Origin: Pseudonocardia sp. C8
GTDB lineage: Bacteria; Actinomycetota; Actinomycetes; Mycobacteriales; Pseudonocardiaceae
Reading direction: 5' to 3'
Length of the DNA: 64,000 nucleotides
Assembly: GCF_014267175.1 (NCBI RefSeq)
Contig: NZ_JACMTR010000002.1
Coordinates: forward strand, 694,001-758,000
The notes under the pieces are model-generated. The model saw nothing but the letters and a program-made list of their open reading frames with translations. It searched no databases and was not told the DNA's origin. Shown here in pieces: positions 23,498-33,500 of this stretch. Position 1 is the stretch's first letter. Every line of letters begins with the position of its first letter. The translations under genes and the position numbers were made by a program.

Positions 23498-26400
23498 ATG
23501 TCCCGGACGACCGCCGAGCAGGTGTCGCCGCGACTGGTGCGCGCGGATCCGCGGCCGGTCCCGGCGCGGGAGTGGTCCGGCGCCGCGGAGCGGGTCCTCG
23601 CGCACGACCGCGGGCCGCTGCGGGTGCTCGGGGGTCCGGGGACGGGCAAGACCAGCCTGCTGCTCGACGCGATCGTCCGCCGGGTCCGCGAGGGTGCCCC
23701 GCCGGGGTCGGTGCTGCTGCTCGTCGGCGGCCGCCGGGCCGCGGAGGAGCTGCGCGGCCGGCTCACCACGCTGCTCACCGCGGGCGGGGGCGAGCTCGCC
23801 GGGGACTTCGGCGTCCGGACGACCCGGGAGATGCTGGTCCGGACGGTGCACTCGTACGCGTTCGGGGTGCTGCGGCTGCACGCGGCGCGGCACGAGGACC
23901 CGCCGCCGCGGCTGCTGGCGTCCGCGGAGCAGGACGTCGTGGTCCGCGAGCTGCTCGCCGGGGAGATCGAGAACTGGAACGGCAGCGTCCCCGGCTCGGG
24001 CTGGCCGGAGCGGCTCGACCCGGCGCTCGGCCTGCCCGGGTTCGCCACCGAGCTGCGCGAGCTGCTGCTGCGGGCCGCGGAACGCGGGCTGGGCCCGGCG
24101 GAGCTCGCCGAGCTGGGGGAGCGGCACGGCCGCGACGAGTGGGTGGCGGCGGCCCGCTTCTTCCGCACCTACGAGGAGGTCACCCTGCTCCGCGGTGCCG
24201 CGGGCAGGGGTGCCCCGCAGGCCACGGCGCCGGCGCTGGACTCCGCCGAGCTGGTCGCGGCCGCGCTGGACGTCCTCGCCGCCGATCCCGGGCTGCGCGA
24301 CCAGGAGCGGCAGCGGGTCCGGCACCTGCTGGTCGACGACGCCCAGGACCTCGACCCGCAGCAGATGGAGCTGGTCGCGACGCTCGCCGCGGATGCCGAG
24401 TCCACGCTGCTCGCCGGTGACCCGGACCAGGCGGTCCTGACGTTCCGGGGTGCCGACCCGCAGGGGCTGACGGCGATCGAGGCCCCCACCGAGCTGCTGA
24501 CCGTCGACCACCGGCAGACCCCGGAGGTGCGGACGGCCGGGCTGCGGGTGGCGGAGAAGCTGCCCGGCGCGGGCCGGACCCGCACCCGCCGGGGGCCGGG
24601 CGACGTCGCGGCCGGACCGGACGCCGCGGGGACGGCGGCCGGCGCGCCCGGGTCGGACACCGCACGGGCGGCGGCCGGCGCGGGCGGGTCGGACACCGCG
24701 GGGCCGGCGGCCGGCACGGGTGGGTCGGACGCGGCCGGGTCCGGCGACGCCGTCCAGGTCCGGGTGTTCGGCTCCCCGTCCGCGGAGGCCGGGTGGATCG
24801 CCGACCGGCTGCGCCGGGCCCACCTGGTCGACGGTGTCCCGTGGTCGGAGATGGCGGTGCTGTCCCGCTCGGCCCGCCGCACCCTGCCCGCGCTGCGCCG
24901 GGCGCTGGCCGCGGCCGGGGTCCCGATCGCGGCCCCGCCGGACGAGGTGCCGTTGCCCCGGCAGCCGGCCGTCGTGCCGCTGCTGCTGGTCCTGCGGGCG
25001 GCCGCGCGGCCGTCGTCGATCGACGCCGACCTGGCCACCTCGCTGCTCACCTCACCGCTGGGCGGCGGCGACCCGATGCGGATGCGCCGGCTGCGCCGCG
25101 GGTTGCTGCGGATGCACGCCGCCGCCGGGCACGACGTCCGGGTCTTCGCCGACGACGAGCCGCCCGAGCCCGGCGAGGCGGACCCGGCGGAGGCGAGCAG
25201 CGATCCGCTGCTGGTGGAGATGCTGCGCGAGGCGGTCGCGGGCCGGCCCGACCCGCTGGTGATGCTGTCCCCGGCCGAGGCGGCCCCGATGCGCGATGTC
25301 GGGCGGCTCCTCGACACGGCGGCCCGCTCGATCGCGGCCGGCGACTCGGTGGAGGAGACGCTGTGGAAGGTGTGGCGCCGCACCGGCCTGGCGCGGCGGT
25401 GGAGCGAGGCCAGCGCCCGCGGCGGCCCGGGTGGGGCGGCCGCCGACCGGGATCTCGATGCGGTCCTGGCCCTGTTCGACGCGGCGGCCCGCTACACCGA
25501 CCGGTTGCCCGGCGCCGACGTCGGCGGGTTCCTCGAGTACCTCGCCGACCAGCAGCTGCCCGGGGAGACGCTCGCCCCGCAGGCGCTGCGCGGCGGCGCC
25601 GTCGAGCTGCTCACCGCGCACGCGGCGCGGGGTCGCGAGTGGACGGTCGTCGCCGTCCCGGGGGTGCAGGAGGGGCTCTGGCCGGACCTGCGGCTGCGGG
25701 GCAGCCTGCTCGGCCACGAACGGCTCGTGGACCTCGTCGGCGGTGTCGCCGAACCGGACTCGGCCGTGTCCCGCACGGCGCCGCTGCTCGCCGAGGAGCG
25801 GCGGCTGTTCTACGTCGCGTGCACCCGGGCCCGGTCGACGCTGCTGGTCAGCGCGGTGCAGGGGGAGGACGAGCAGCCCTCCCGGTTCCTCGACGAGCTC
25901 GACCCCCGCCCGGCCGACGCCGCCGAGGCCCGCCCCGTGCACCGCCCCGAGCGCTCGCTGGTGATGGCCGAGCTCGTCGGCGAGCTGCGCCGCGCGGTCA
26001 CCGCACCGGACCACGGCGACCCGGCCAAGGCGGCACGACGGCGGCGGGCGGCGACCCAGCTGGCCCGGCTCGCCGCCGACGGTGTCCCCGGTGCGCACCC
26101 CGACGACTGGTACGGCCTCGCCGAGCTCTCCGACCAGGCCCCGCTGCGGGCCGACGGCGAGCTGGTGCCGATCTCCCCGTCCGACGTCGAGACGATCGCC
26201 GGTTGCCCGCTGCGCTGGGTGCTGTCCCGGCACGGCGGCGACGAGACCGGCGCGCTGTCCGCGGTCACCGGGTCGCTGGTGCACGCCCTGGTGCAGGCGC
26301 GCGCCGCCGGCGCCGACCCGGGCGAGCTGGAGGAGGCGCTGCGCTCGGCGTGGCGCCGCCTCGACACCGGCGCGCCCTGGTTCGGCCGCCGCGAGCTGGC

Positions 26401-27046
26401 GCGGGTCCGGGAAATGCTGGCCGCGTTCGACGACTGGGTCCGCCGCAGCCGCGCGGAGGGGCTGGCGCTGGTCGCCGTCGAGCAGCCCGTCCAGCTCGAC
26501 CTGGAGGGCGATCCGCCGCCGGACGAGCCGGGCGTCGCCGGTGACCTGCCTCCGGAGACCGAGGCGCTCGTGCCGGGCACCGGCGGGTCCGGTGGCGGGG
26601 CCACGCGGGCCGCCCGCCGGATCCGGCTCCGCGGCCGGGTGGACCGCCTCGAGCGCGACGACCAGGGCCGTCCGGTGGTCGTCGACGTCAAGACCGGGAA
26701 GACGGCGACGTCGGCCCGGGCGGCGGCCGAGCACCACCAGCTCGCCGTCTACCAGCTCGCGGCGTCCCTGGGCGCGTTCGACGAGCTCGTCGGCGCCGGG
26801 GTCGAGCCGGGCGGGGCGAGGTTGCTGTTCCTGGCCGACCGGAAGGCCGGCGGCGAGGCGAAGGAACCGAAGCAGCCCCCGCTGCGGCCCGACGAGATGG
26901 GGCACTGGCGAGACGTGCTGATGCGCTGCGCCGAGGACTCGGCCGGTGCGGTGTTCGTGGCCCGGGCCGGGCCGGACTGCGACCGGTGCCCGGTGCGGAC
27001 GAGCTGCCCGGCCGTCGAGACGGGCCGGACCGTCGTGGACGGGTGA
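23498..27046 (+). CDS. adnA: AdnA subunit of the AdnAB helicase-nuclease
   Basis: An 1182-residue UvrD-like motor plus C-terminal RecB-family nuclease. AdnAB resects double-strand breaks in mycobacteria. Walker A is GPGTGKT at 46-52. Walker B reads VDDAQDLD rather than the usual DE-x-QD. The helicase motif LLTAHAARGREW and VACTRARSTLL are present. The nuclease core is GRVDRLERDD ... VVDVKTGK, and iron-sulfur cysteines occur in AGCPLRW and CDRCPVRTSC. A Gly/Ala linker with three 12-residue repeats (about residues 380-415) interrupts the motor. ATG 23498 is used. Unlike in mycobacteria, adnB does not follow directly: three other genes (3.5 kb) lie between. Confidence 0.93.
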   Translation: MSRTTAEQVSPRLVRADPRPVPAREWSGAAERVLAHDRGPLRVLGGPGTGKTSLLLDAIVRRVREGAPPGSVLLLVGGRRAAEELRGRLTTLLTAGGGELAGDFGVRTTREMLVRTVHSYAFGVLRLHAARHEDPPPRLLASAEQDVVVRELLAGEIENWNGSVPGSGWPERLDPALGLPGFATELRELLLRAAERGLGPAELAELGERHGRDEWVAAARFFRTYEEVTLLRGAAGRGAPQATAPALDSAELVAAALDVLAADPGLRDQERQRVRHLLVDDAQDLDPQQMELVATLAADAESTLLAGDPDQAVLTFRGADPQGLTAIEAPTELLTVDHRQTPEVRTAGLRVAEKLPGAGRTRTRRGPGDVAAGPDAAGTAAGAPGSDTARAAAGAGGSDTAGPAAGTGGSDAAGSGDAVQVRVFGSPSAEAGWIADRLRRAHLVDGVPWSEMAVLSRSARRTLPALRRALAAAGVPIAAPPDEVPLPRQPAVVPLLLVLRAAARPSSIDADLATSLLTSPLGGGDPMRMRRLRRGLLRMHAAAGHDVRVFADDEPPEPGEADPAEASSDPLLVEMLREAVAGRPDPLVMLSPAEAAPMRDVGRLLDTAARSIAAGDSVEETLWKVWRRTGLARRWSEASARGGPGGAAADRDLDAVLALFDAAARYTDRLPGADVGGFLEYLADQQLPGETLAPQALRGGAVELLTAHAARGREWTVVAVPGVQEGLWPDLRLRGSLLGHERLVDLVGGVAEPDSAVSRTAPLLAEERRLFYVACTRARSTLLVSAVQGEDEQPSRFLDELDPRPADAAEARPVHRPERSLVMAELVGELRRAVTAPDHGDPAKAARRRRAATQLARLAADGVPGAHPDDWYGLAELSDQAPLRADGELVPISPSDVETIAGCPLRWVLSRHGGDETGALSAVTGSLVHALVQARAAGADPGELEEALRSAWRRLDTGAPWFGRRELARVREMLAAFDDWVRRSRAEGLALVAVEQPVQLDLEGDPPPDEPGVAGDLPPETEALVPGTGGSGGGATRAARRIRLRGRVDRLERDDQGRPVVVDVKTGKTATSARAAAEHHQLAVYQLAASLGAFDELVGAGVEPGGARLLFLADRKAGGEAKEPKQPPLRPDEMGHWRDVLMRCAEDSAGAVFVARAGPDCDRCPVRTSCPAVETGRTVVDG
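24635..24742 (+). repeat. Three 36-bp in-frame repeats in adnA
   Basis: Three 36-bp units encode AAGAPGSDTARA, AAGAGGSDTAGP and AAGTGGSDAAGS in a linker of AdnA. The repeats suggest slippage-driven growth of a flexible loop. Confidence 0.85.
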
Positions 27047-27109
27047 GCGCCGGCGGACCCGGCCCGGCAGCCGACTCGTGGGAACCCGGCGGCCGATCCG
27101 GTCGGCGGG

Positions 27110-27949
27110 TCAGCCGATCCCCAGCGCCCCGGCCAGCCGCGCCAGGTCCTCCTCCGGTTCCCGCATCCCCGCCGTGATCACCTGCGCGCAGACGTGGTCG
27201 GCACCGGCGGCGAGGTGCTCGTCGAGCCGGGCCGCGACCTGCTCGGGGGCGCCGTGAGCGACGAGGGCGTCGATCAGGGCGTCGCTGCCACCGCCGGCGA
27301 GGTCGTCGTCGGACCAGCCGAGACGCTCCAGGTTGGTCGTGTAGTTCCGCAGCCCCAGGTACGGCTTCTGCACCGCCGGCCGGCCGAGCGCGCGGGCCGC
27401 CTCCGGGTCGGTGTCGAGGACCACCTTGTGCTCCGGCGCGAGCAACACCCCGGAGCCGAGCCGCTCGCGAGCGAGCCGGGTGTGCTCGGGCGTCGTCAGG
27501 TAGGGGTGCGCGCCGGCCGACCGCTCCCGGGCCAGGTCCAGCACCTTCGGACCGAGCGCCGCGAGGACACGCGCGTCGTCCGGCACCCCCGCGTCGTCGA
27601 GCCGGTCCAGGTAGTCGACGAGGGTGGCGAAGGGCCGCCGGTAGTCGCTGGTCGCCTCCGGGTGCCCGACCCCGATGCCGAGGAGGAACCGGTCCGGGTG
27701 CCGCCCGGCGATCCGGTGGTACGACGGCGCGACCTCGTCCGCGGGCGCCGACCAGACGTTGACGATGCCGGTCGCGACGACCAGAGACGACGTCGCGTCC
27801 AGCAGCGACTCGGCCAGCTCCAGGTCCCCCGGCGGGGACCCGCCGATCCACACCGCGGTGAACCCGAGCGTCTCGATCCGCTTCGCCAGGTCGGGGGTGA
27901 GGGCGGACGCGTGCCGCCAGATGCCGTAGCGACCGAGTGAGGGAGTCAT
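27110..27949 (-). CDS. LLM-class F420-dependent oxidoreductase (TIGR03620 type)
   Basis: A 279-residue luciferase-like TIM-barrel protein (LGRYGIWRHASALTPDLAKRIETLGFTAVWIGGSP; VVATGIVNVWS; HPDRFLLGIGVGHPE). The pattern matches the F420-using TIGR03620 subfamily, known mostly from F420-producing actinobacteria. The substrate is unknown. ATG 27949 begins just before the first conserved strand. It lies convergent to adnA and divergent to serS, within the block that separates adnA from adnB. Confidence 0.85.
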   Translation of the reverse strand: MTPSLGRYGIWRHASALTPDLAKRIETLGFTAVWIGGSPPGDLELAESLLDATSSLVVATGIVNVWSAPADEVAPSYHRIAGRHPDRFLLGIGVGHPEATSDYRRPFATLVDYLDRLDDAGVPDDARVLAALGPKVLDLARERSAGAHPYLTTPEHTRLARERLGSGVLLAPEHKVVLDTDPEAARALGRPAVQKPYLGLRNYTTNLERLGWSDDDLAGGGSDALIDALVAHGAPEQVAARLDEHLAAGADHVCAQVITAGMREPEEDLARLAGALGIG

Positions 27950-28028
27950 GTCCACCACTACCTCCGGACGGTCCCGATCATTCCCGGTTCTAGGATGGCC
28001 ACCCCCGACACGAGAGGCTGGGCGTGCA

Positions 28029-29279
28029 GTGATCGACCTGAAGGCGGCCCGACAGGACCCGGAGCGGTTCCGCACGGCGTTGTCCCGGCGGGGCGCGTCC
28101 GCGGACTTCGACGCGCTGCTGGAGGTCGACGTCCGCTGGCGGGAGCTCACCGACCGCGTCGGCGGCCTCCGCGCCGCGCAGAAGCAGCGGCCCAAGGGCA
28201 AGCCGACCCCGGAGCAGGTGGAGCAGTTCAAGCAGGAGAAGGACGAGCTGCGCGCCGCCGAGGAGGAGCTGGCCGCGGCCGACACCGAGCGGGCCGAGCT
28301 GCTCGCCCGGATCCCGAACCTGCCCGACCCGACCGCCGCCGACGGGATGGCCGAGGAGGACGCGGTCACCGTCCGGACGTGGGGCGAGCGGCCCTCGTTC
28401 GACTTCCCGCCCAAGGACCACCTGGACCTCGGCTCGCCGACCGGCTGGGTGGACATGGCCCGCGGTGCCCGGATGGCCGGGTCGCGGTTCGCCTACCGGA
28501 TCGGCGACGTGGCGCTGCTCGAGCTCGCCCTGTTCCGCTACGTCATCGACAAGCTGGTGGGGGAGGGCTTCGTGCCCGTCCTCGGGCCGGTGCTGTCGAA
28601 CGAGCGGACGATGTACGGCACCGGGTTCCTCCCGACCGAGGAGTCGAACCTCTACCAGCTGGAGAAGGACGGTCTGTACCTGACGGGCACGTCCGAGGTG
28701 GCGCTCGCCGGCATCCACATGGACGAGATCGTCGACGTCGAGACCCTGCCGGCCCGCTACGTGGCCTTCTCGACGAACTTCCGTCGCGAGGCCGGGGCGG
28801 CGGGCAAGGACACCAAGGGCATGTTCCGGGTGCACCAGTTCGACAAGGTCGAGATGTACGTCTACTGCCTGCCCGAGGACTCGAAGGACGTCCACGAGCA
28901 GCTCCTCGCGCACGAGGAGTCGATCGTGCAGGAGCTGGGGCTGCCGTACCGGGTGCAGAACATCGCCGTCGGCGACCTCGGGAACCCGGCCGCGAAGAAG
29001 TACGACATCGAGGCCTGGTTCCCCGTCCAGGAGCGCTACCGCGAGATCACCTCCTGCTCCAACACCACCGACTACCAGGCCCGGCGGCTGAACATCCGGT
29101 TCCGCCGGGAGGCGAACGCCCCGACCGAGAACGTCCACACGCTCAACGGGACCGGCGCCACGGCCCGCGCGATGCTCGCGATCATGGAGAACTTCCAGGA
29201 CGCGAACGGGACCGTCACGGTGCCGGAGGTGCTGCGCCGGCACGGAGCGCCGGCGACGGTCGGCGCGCCGCCGGCCTGA
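28029..29279 (+). CDS. serS: Seryl-tRNA synthetase
   Basis: A 416-residue class II synthetase charging tRNA-Ser. The N-terminal long helical hairpin that grips the tRNA arm is at about 30-100. Motif 2 is visible as FRREAGAAGKDTKGMFRVHQFDKVEMY, the TGTSE loop as LYLTGTSEVALAG, and motif 3 as LNGTGATARAMLAIMENFQ. GTG 28029 matches the usual IDLK beginning. In M. tuberculosis serS is elsewhere (Rv3834c), so its place between adnA and adnB is a local rearrangement. No T-box was seen upstream. Confidence 0.96.
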   Translation: MIDLKAARQDPERFRTALSRRGASADFDALLEVDVRWRELTDRVGGLRAAQKQRPKGKPTPEQVEQFKQEKDELRAAEEELAAADTERAELLARIPNLPDPTAADGMAEEDAVTVRTWGERPSFDFPPKDHLDLGSPTGWVDMARGARMAGSRFAYRIGDVALLELALFRYVIDKLVGEGFVPVLGPVLSNERTMYGTGFLPTEESNLYQLEKDGLYLTGTSEVALAGIHMDEIVDVETLPARYVAFSTNFRREAGAAGKDTKGMFRVHQFDKVEMYVYCLPEDSKDVHEQLLAHEESIVQELGLPYRVQNIAVGDLGNPAAKKYDIEAWFPVQERYREITSCSNTTDYQARRLNIRFRREANAPTENVHTLNGTGATARAMLAIMENFQDANGTVTVPEVLRRHGAPATVGAPPA

Positions 29280-29381
29280 CCCGTCACCCGGACGGGTGGA
29301 CGCTTACTCCTGGTGACCGTGGGGAACAACCCCGCCGCCGGCCGAGCCGTTGGATCTTGTGTGGACCGAACGGGGAGTGCT

Positions 29382-30521
29382 GTGCCCGGGTACCGGCCCG
29401 GGGAGTTGCCGGTCGTTCCGCGGGTGCCGCGGGGCGACGGGCCGCACGAGCGTCCGGTCCCACCGACCATGCCGGTCCGTGTCCCTCCGGCCCCACCGAC
29501 CGCACCCGTGGTCCGCGCGACTCCGGTCAGGGTCCGACCGGATCCGCGCTCGCGCCGCCGTCCCCGCGCGGAGCGCCGCCGGGAGCGCAGGGACCACCGC
29601 CGCGCCCGGCGCGACGAGCAGCGCGCCCGCACCGAACACCGGCGCGCGCAGCGGCGGGAACGCCGCCGCGAACGGCGGCAGCGCCGCTCCGGCCTCGGGC
29701 GCCGGATCGCGCACGGCGCCGGGGCGATGACGCTCGTGCTCGTCGCCCTCGCCGGGGTGGCCTGGACCGTCTTCGCCCCGCCCGGGCTCCCGGGCGGAAG
29801 CGATCCGGACGCGTCCGCGCTCGCCAACAAGGTCCCGCCGCCGCCCCCGCTGCCGCCGCCGCCGGGATGGCGCCCGGTCGGTGGCGACGAGTTCAACGGC
29901 ACCGGCGTCGACGGGGCCACCTGGAGCACCTACAACTCGGTCGGCGGGTTCGGCCACGGCCTGCGCAGGCCGTCGGCGGTCGGGGTGCGGGACGGGCTGC
30001 TCACGATCACCGCACGCCCGCGGGCCGAGGGCGGCGGCGTGTCCGGCGGGATCGCGATGCACACCGGGCGGCTGCACGGGCGCTGGGAGTTCCGCGCCCG
30101 CACCGACCGCGGCACCGGCTTCAGCCCGGCGATCCTGCTGTGGCCGGACTCCGAGCGGTTCCCGCACGACGGCGAGCTGGACATGATGGAGATCCCCTAC
30201 GGCGACCGGCGGGCCGCCACGGCGTTCGTGCACTACGGCGCGGAGAACCACGTGCTGTCCACCGAGGCGCCCGGGGACTTCACCCAGTGGCACACCTTCG
30301 CGCTGGAGTGGCTGCCGGAGCGGATCACCTGGTACGTCGACGGCCAGAAGCGGTGGGAGATCACCGACCGCCGCGCGATCCCGACCAAGCCGATGCACCT
30401 GTGCATCCAGCTCGACCAGGGCCCGTCCGAGAAGTGGATCCCGGGCCCGGACGCGACGACCCCGGACCAGGTCCGGTTGCAGGTGGACTGGGCGCGGATC
30501 TCCGCACCCGTGCGCCGCTGA
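29382..30521 (+). CDS. Membrane-anchored glycoside hydrolase family 16 protein
   Basis: A 379-residue protein. A cytoplasmic, extremely Arg-rich N-terminus (about residues 35-105) precedes one TM helix (MTLVLVALAGVAWTVFA, about 115-135), then a Pro-rich stalk and a GH16 beta-jelly-roll domain. The catalytic signature GELDMMEI (ExDxxE) with its two glutamates is intact, flanked by GRWEFRAR and ITWYVDGQ. GH16 enzymes act on beta-1,3/1,4-glucans, agar, carrageenan or similar polymers outside the cell; which one is unclear. GTG 29382 follows GGGGAG; GTG 29313 would add 23 residues. It sits between serS and adnB. Confidence 0.88.
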   Translation: MPGYRPGELPVVPRVPRGDGPHERPVPPTMPVRVPPAPPTAPVVRATPVRVRPDPRSRRRPRAERRRERRDHRRARRDEQRARTEHRRAQRRERRRERRQRRSGLGRRIAHGAGAMTLVLVALAGVAWTVFAPPGLPGGSDPDASALANKVPPPPPLPPPPGWRPVGGDEFNGTGVDGATWSTYNSVGGFGHGLRRPSAVGVRDGLLTITARPRAEGGGVSGGIAMHTGRLHGRWEFRARTDRGTGFSPAILLWPDSERFPHDGELDMMEIPYGDRRAATAFVHYGAENHVLSTEAPGDFTQWHTFALEWLPERITWYVDGQKRWEITDRRAIPTKPMHLCIQLDQGPSEKWIPGPDATTPDQVRLQVDWARISAPVRR

Positions 30522-30577
30522 AGCACCCCGGCCGGCCCCGGAGCCGGCTGTCGGAGCGGCCCGGTACAACGGTGCGC

Positions 30578-33500
30578 ATGGACCCGACCCCCGCCGAGCT
30601 CGCCACCGCGCTCGGCCTGCACCCGCCGACCGAGGAGCAGGCCGCGGTGATCGCCGCGCCGGCCGGCCCGGCGCTGGTCGTCGCGGGGGCGGGGGCGGGC
30701 AAGACGGAGACGATGGCGGCCCGCGTCGTCTGGCTGGTCGCCACCGGGCGGGTGCTGCCCGAGCAGGTCCTCGGCCTCACGTTCACCCGCAAGGCCGCCC
30801 AGCAGCTCGGCACCCGCGTCCGCTCCCGGCTGCGCCGGCTCGCCGGGTCCCGCCTGCTCGACGACCTCGACCCGGGCGGCTCCCGGAGGGCGGCACTGCT
30901 GGCCGGGGAGCCGACCGTGTCGACGTACCACGCCTACGCCGGGCGGCTGGTCGGTGAGCACGCGCTGCGGCTGCCGGCCGAACCGGCGAACCGGCTGCTG
31001 AGCCCCACCGCGGCCTGGCAGCTCGCGCACCGGGTCGTCTCCACCTGGGCCGCCGACCTGGAGGTCGACCGGGTGCCGGCGACCGTCACCGGCTACCTGC
31101 TCGCGCTGGCCGGCGAGCTGGGCGAGCACCTGGCCGAGCCGGCCGGCGTCGAGCGGCTCGCCGCCCGGATGCTCCCGGTGCTCGAGCACGCCCCGCCCGG
31201 CAAGCGGCAGCGCGCCGAACCGTCCGCCGGGTACAAGGCGCGGATCGCCGGGCAGCGGATGCGGCTGGAGCTGCTGCCGCTGGTGGCGGAGTTCGCCCGG
31301 CGCAAGCAGGCCGAGCAGGCGATGGACTTCTCCGACCAGATGGCGCTCGCCGCCCGGATCGCCGAGGCCGACCCGGAGGTCGGGCGGATCGAGCGGGGCC
31401 AGTACCGGGCGGTGCTGCTCGACGAGTACCAGGACACCGGGCACGCCCAGCGGGTGCTGCTGCGCGCCCTCTACGGCGTCCCGCCCGGCCTGGCGCCGGA
31501 CCCGGAACCCGATGACGGGCACCGGTCGGTCACCGCCGTCGGCGACCCCTGCCAGTCGATCTACGGCTGGCGCGGGGCCAGCGCCGGGAACCTCGCCCGG
31601 TTCCGCACCGACTTCCCGACCGGGCGCGGCGACCCGGCGCCGGTGCACGGCCTGCTGACCAGCTTCCGCAACCCGGCCGAGGTGCTGGCGCTGGCCAACC
31701 GCGTCTCCGAACCCCTCCGGACCGCGCCCGGCTCCGTACGGGTCGGTGAGCTGCGTCCGCTCGACGGGGCCGGGCCCGGCGACGTCCGGGTCGCGCTGCT
31801 GCCCGATGTCGCCGCCGAGATCGACTGGCTGGCGGACGGGATCGCCACCCGGTGGCACGCCGACGCCGAGGACGGCGGTGACCCGCCGACCGCGGCGGTG
31901 CTGGTCCGCCGCCGCTCGGACATGGACGCGATCGCGGCCGCGCTGCGTGACCGGCACGTCCCGGTCGAGGTGGTGGGGCTCGGTGGGCTGCTGTCCACCC
32001 CCGAGGTCCGCGACCTCGTCTCCGCGCTGCGGGTGGTGTCCGACCCGCTGGCCGGGCCCGCCGCCGTCCGGCTGCTGACCGGCCCGCGCTGGCGGCTCGG
32101 GATCGCCGACCTGGCCGCGCTGTGGCAGCGGGCCCGCGAGCTGGTCCCGGCCCGCCCGGCCCGCCCCGGCCCGCTCACCGCGGCCGATCTCGCGCTCGGG
32201 GCGCTGCCGGGGGAGCACGCCGAGCAGGCCGGCCTGGTCGACGCGCTCGACGACCCGGGCGAGCCGGACCGCTACTCGCCGGCCGGGTTCGACCGGATCC
32301 GGCGGATCGGGCGCGAGCTGTCCCAGCTGCGGGCCCGCGCGGCGGCACCGCTGACCGACCTCGTCGCCGACGTCGAGCGCACCCTGCTGCTCGACGTCGA
32401 GACGACCGCCCGGCCCGGCCCGACCGGGCGGGCGCACCTGGACGCGTTCGCCGACGTCGTCGCCGAGTTCGCGGCCGGCGCGGACGTGCCGTCGCTGCCC
32501 GCGCTGCTGGACTACCTCGACACCGCCGAGCAGGCCGAGGAGGGTCTCACCCCGGGCGAGGTCGAGGTCGCGCCGGACCGGGTGCAGATCCTCACCGTGC
32601 ACGCCGCGAAGGGCCTCGAGTGGGAGGTCGTCGCCGTCCCGCACCTGGTGGCACAGGTCTTCCCCGGCCGCAAGATGTCCGGCAGCTGGCTCAAGGACCC
32701 CTCCGAGCTGCCGGTCCCGCTGCGCGGCGACGCCGACGACCTCCCCGGGCTCGACCTCCCGCCGCCCGGCGCGGACCGCAAGGAGGTCGAGAAGGCCCTC
32801 GACGACCACGACGCGGCCCTCGACGAGCGCAGGCTCGCCGAGGAGCGCCGGCTGTTCTACGTGGCGTTGACCCGGGCGGAGCGGACGCTGCTCGCGTCCG
32901 GGCACCGGTGGCCGGCGACCGGGGAGCGGCCCAAGGAGCCGTCGGTGTTCCTCACCGAGCTCGCCGAGATCCTGGAGGGCCCGGGCGGCTCCGAGGTCGG
33001 CGTGCTGGAGGCGTGGGCGCCACCGCCGGAGGCCGACACCGGCAACCCGGCGCTCGGGGTCGAGCGCACCGCGCAGTGGCCGCCGGACCCGTTCGGGGAC
33101 CGCGCCGGCGACGTCCGCACCGGCGCCGACCTGGTGCGGGCCGCGTTGCGGGCCCGGAGGCCGAAGCGCCCGCGGCGGGCGTCCGCCGACCAGCTCGCCC
33201 TGGAGCTCCCCGACCCGGAGCCCGCCCCGGCCGGTGGTGACGACGCCGGAGGGGACGCCGGTGACGACCCCGAGGGCTGGGCGGCCGACGTCGACGTCCT
33301 GCTCGCCGAGCGCGCCGCCGCCGCGGACCGGCCGACCGTGGCGCTGCCGGGCCGCCTGTCGGTGAGCCGGCTGGTCGAGCTCGCCGACGACCCGGACGCG
33401 CTGGCCGTCCGGCTCCGCCGCCCGGTGCCGGTGCCGCCGAACCCGCACGCCCGCCGCGGCACCGCGTTCCACGCCTGGCTGGAGCAGCGGTTCGGCGCGG

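Noticed and set aside
27950..28028. A T-box riboswitch before serS.
   Set aside because: The leader is under 80 bases and lacks a T-box sequence or terminator hairpin.
27995..30577. The adnB frame is open about 2.6 kb upstream, through serS and the GH16 gene.
   Set aside because: The upstream part is low-complexity translation in the wrong frame of two clear genes; AdnB homology begins at ATG 30578.
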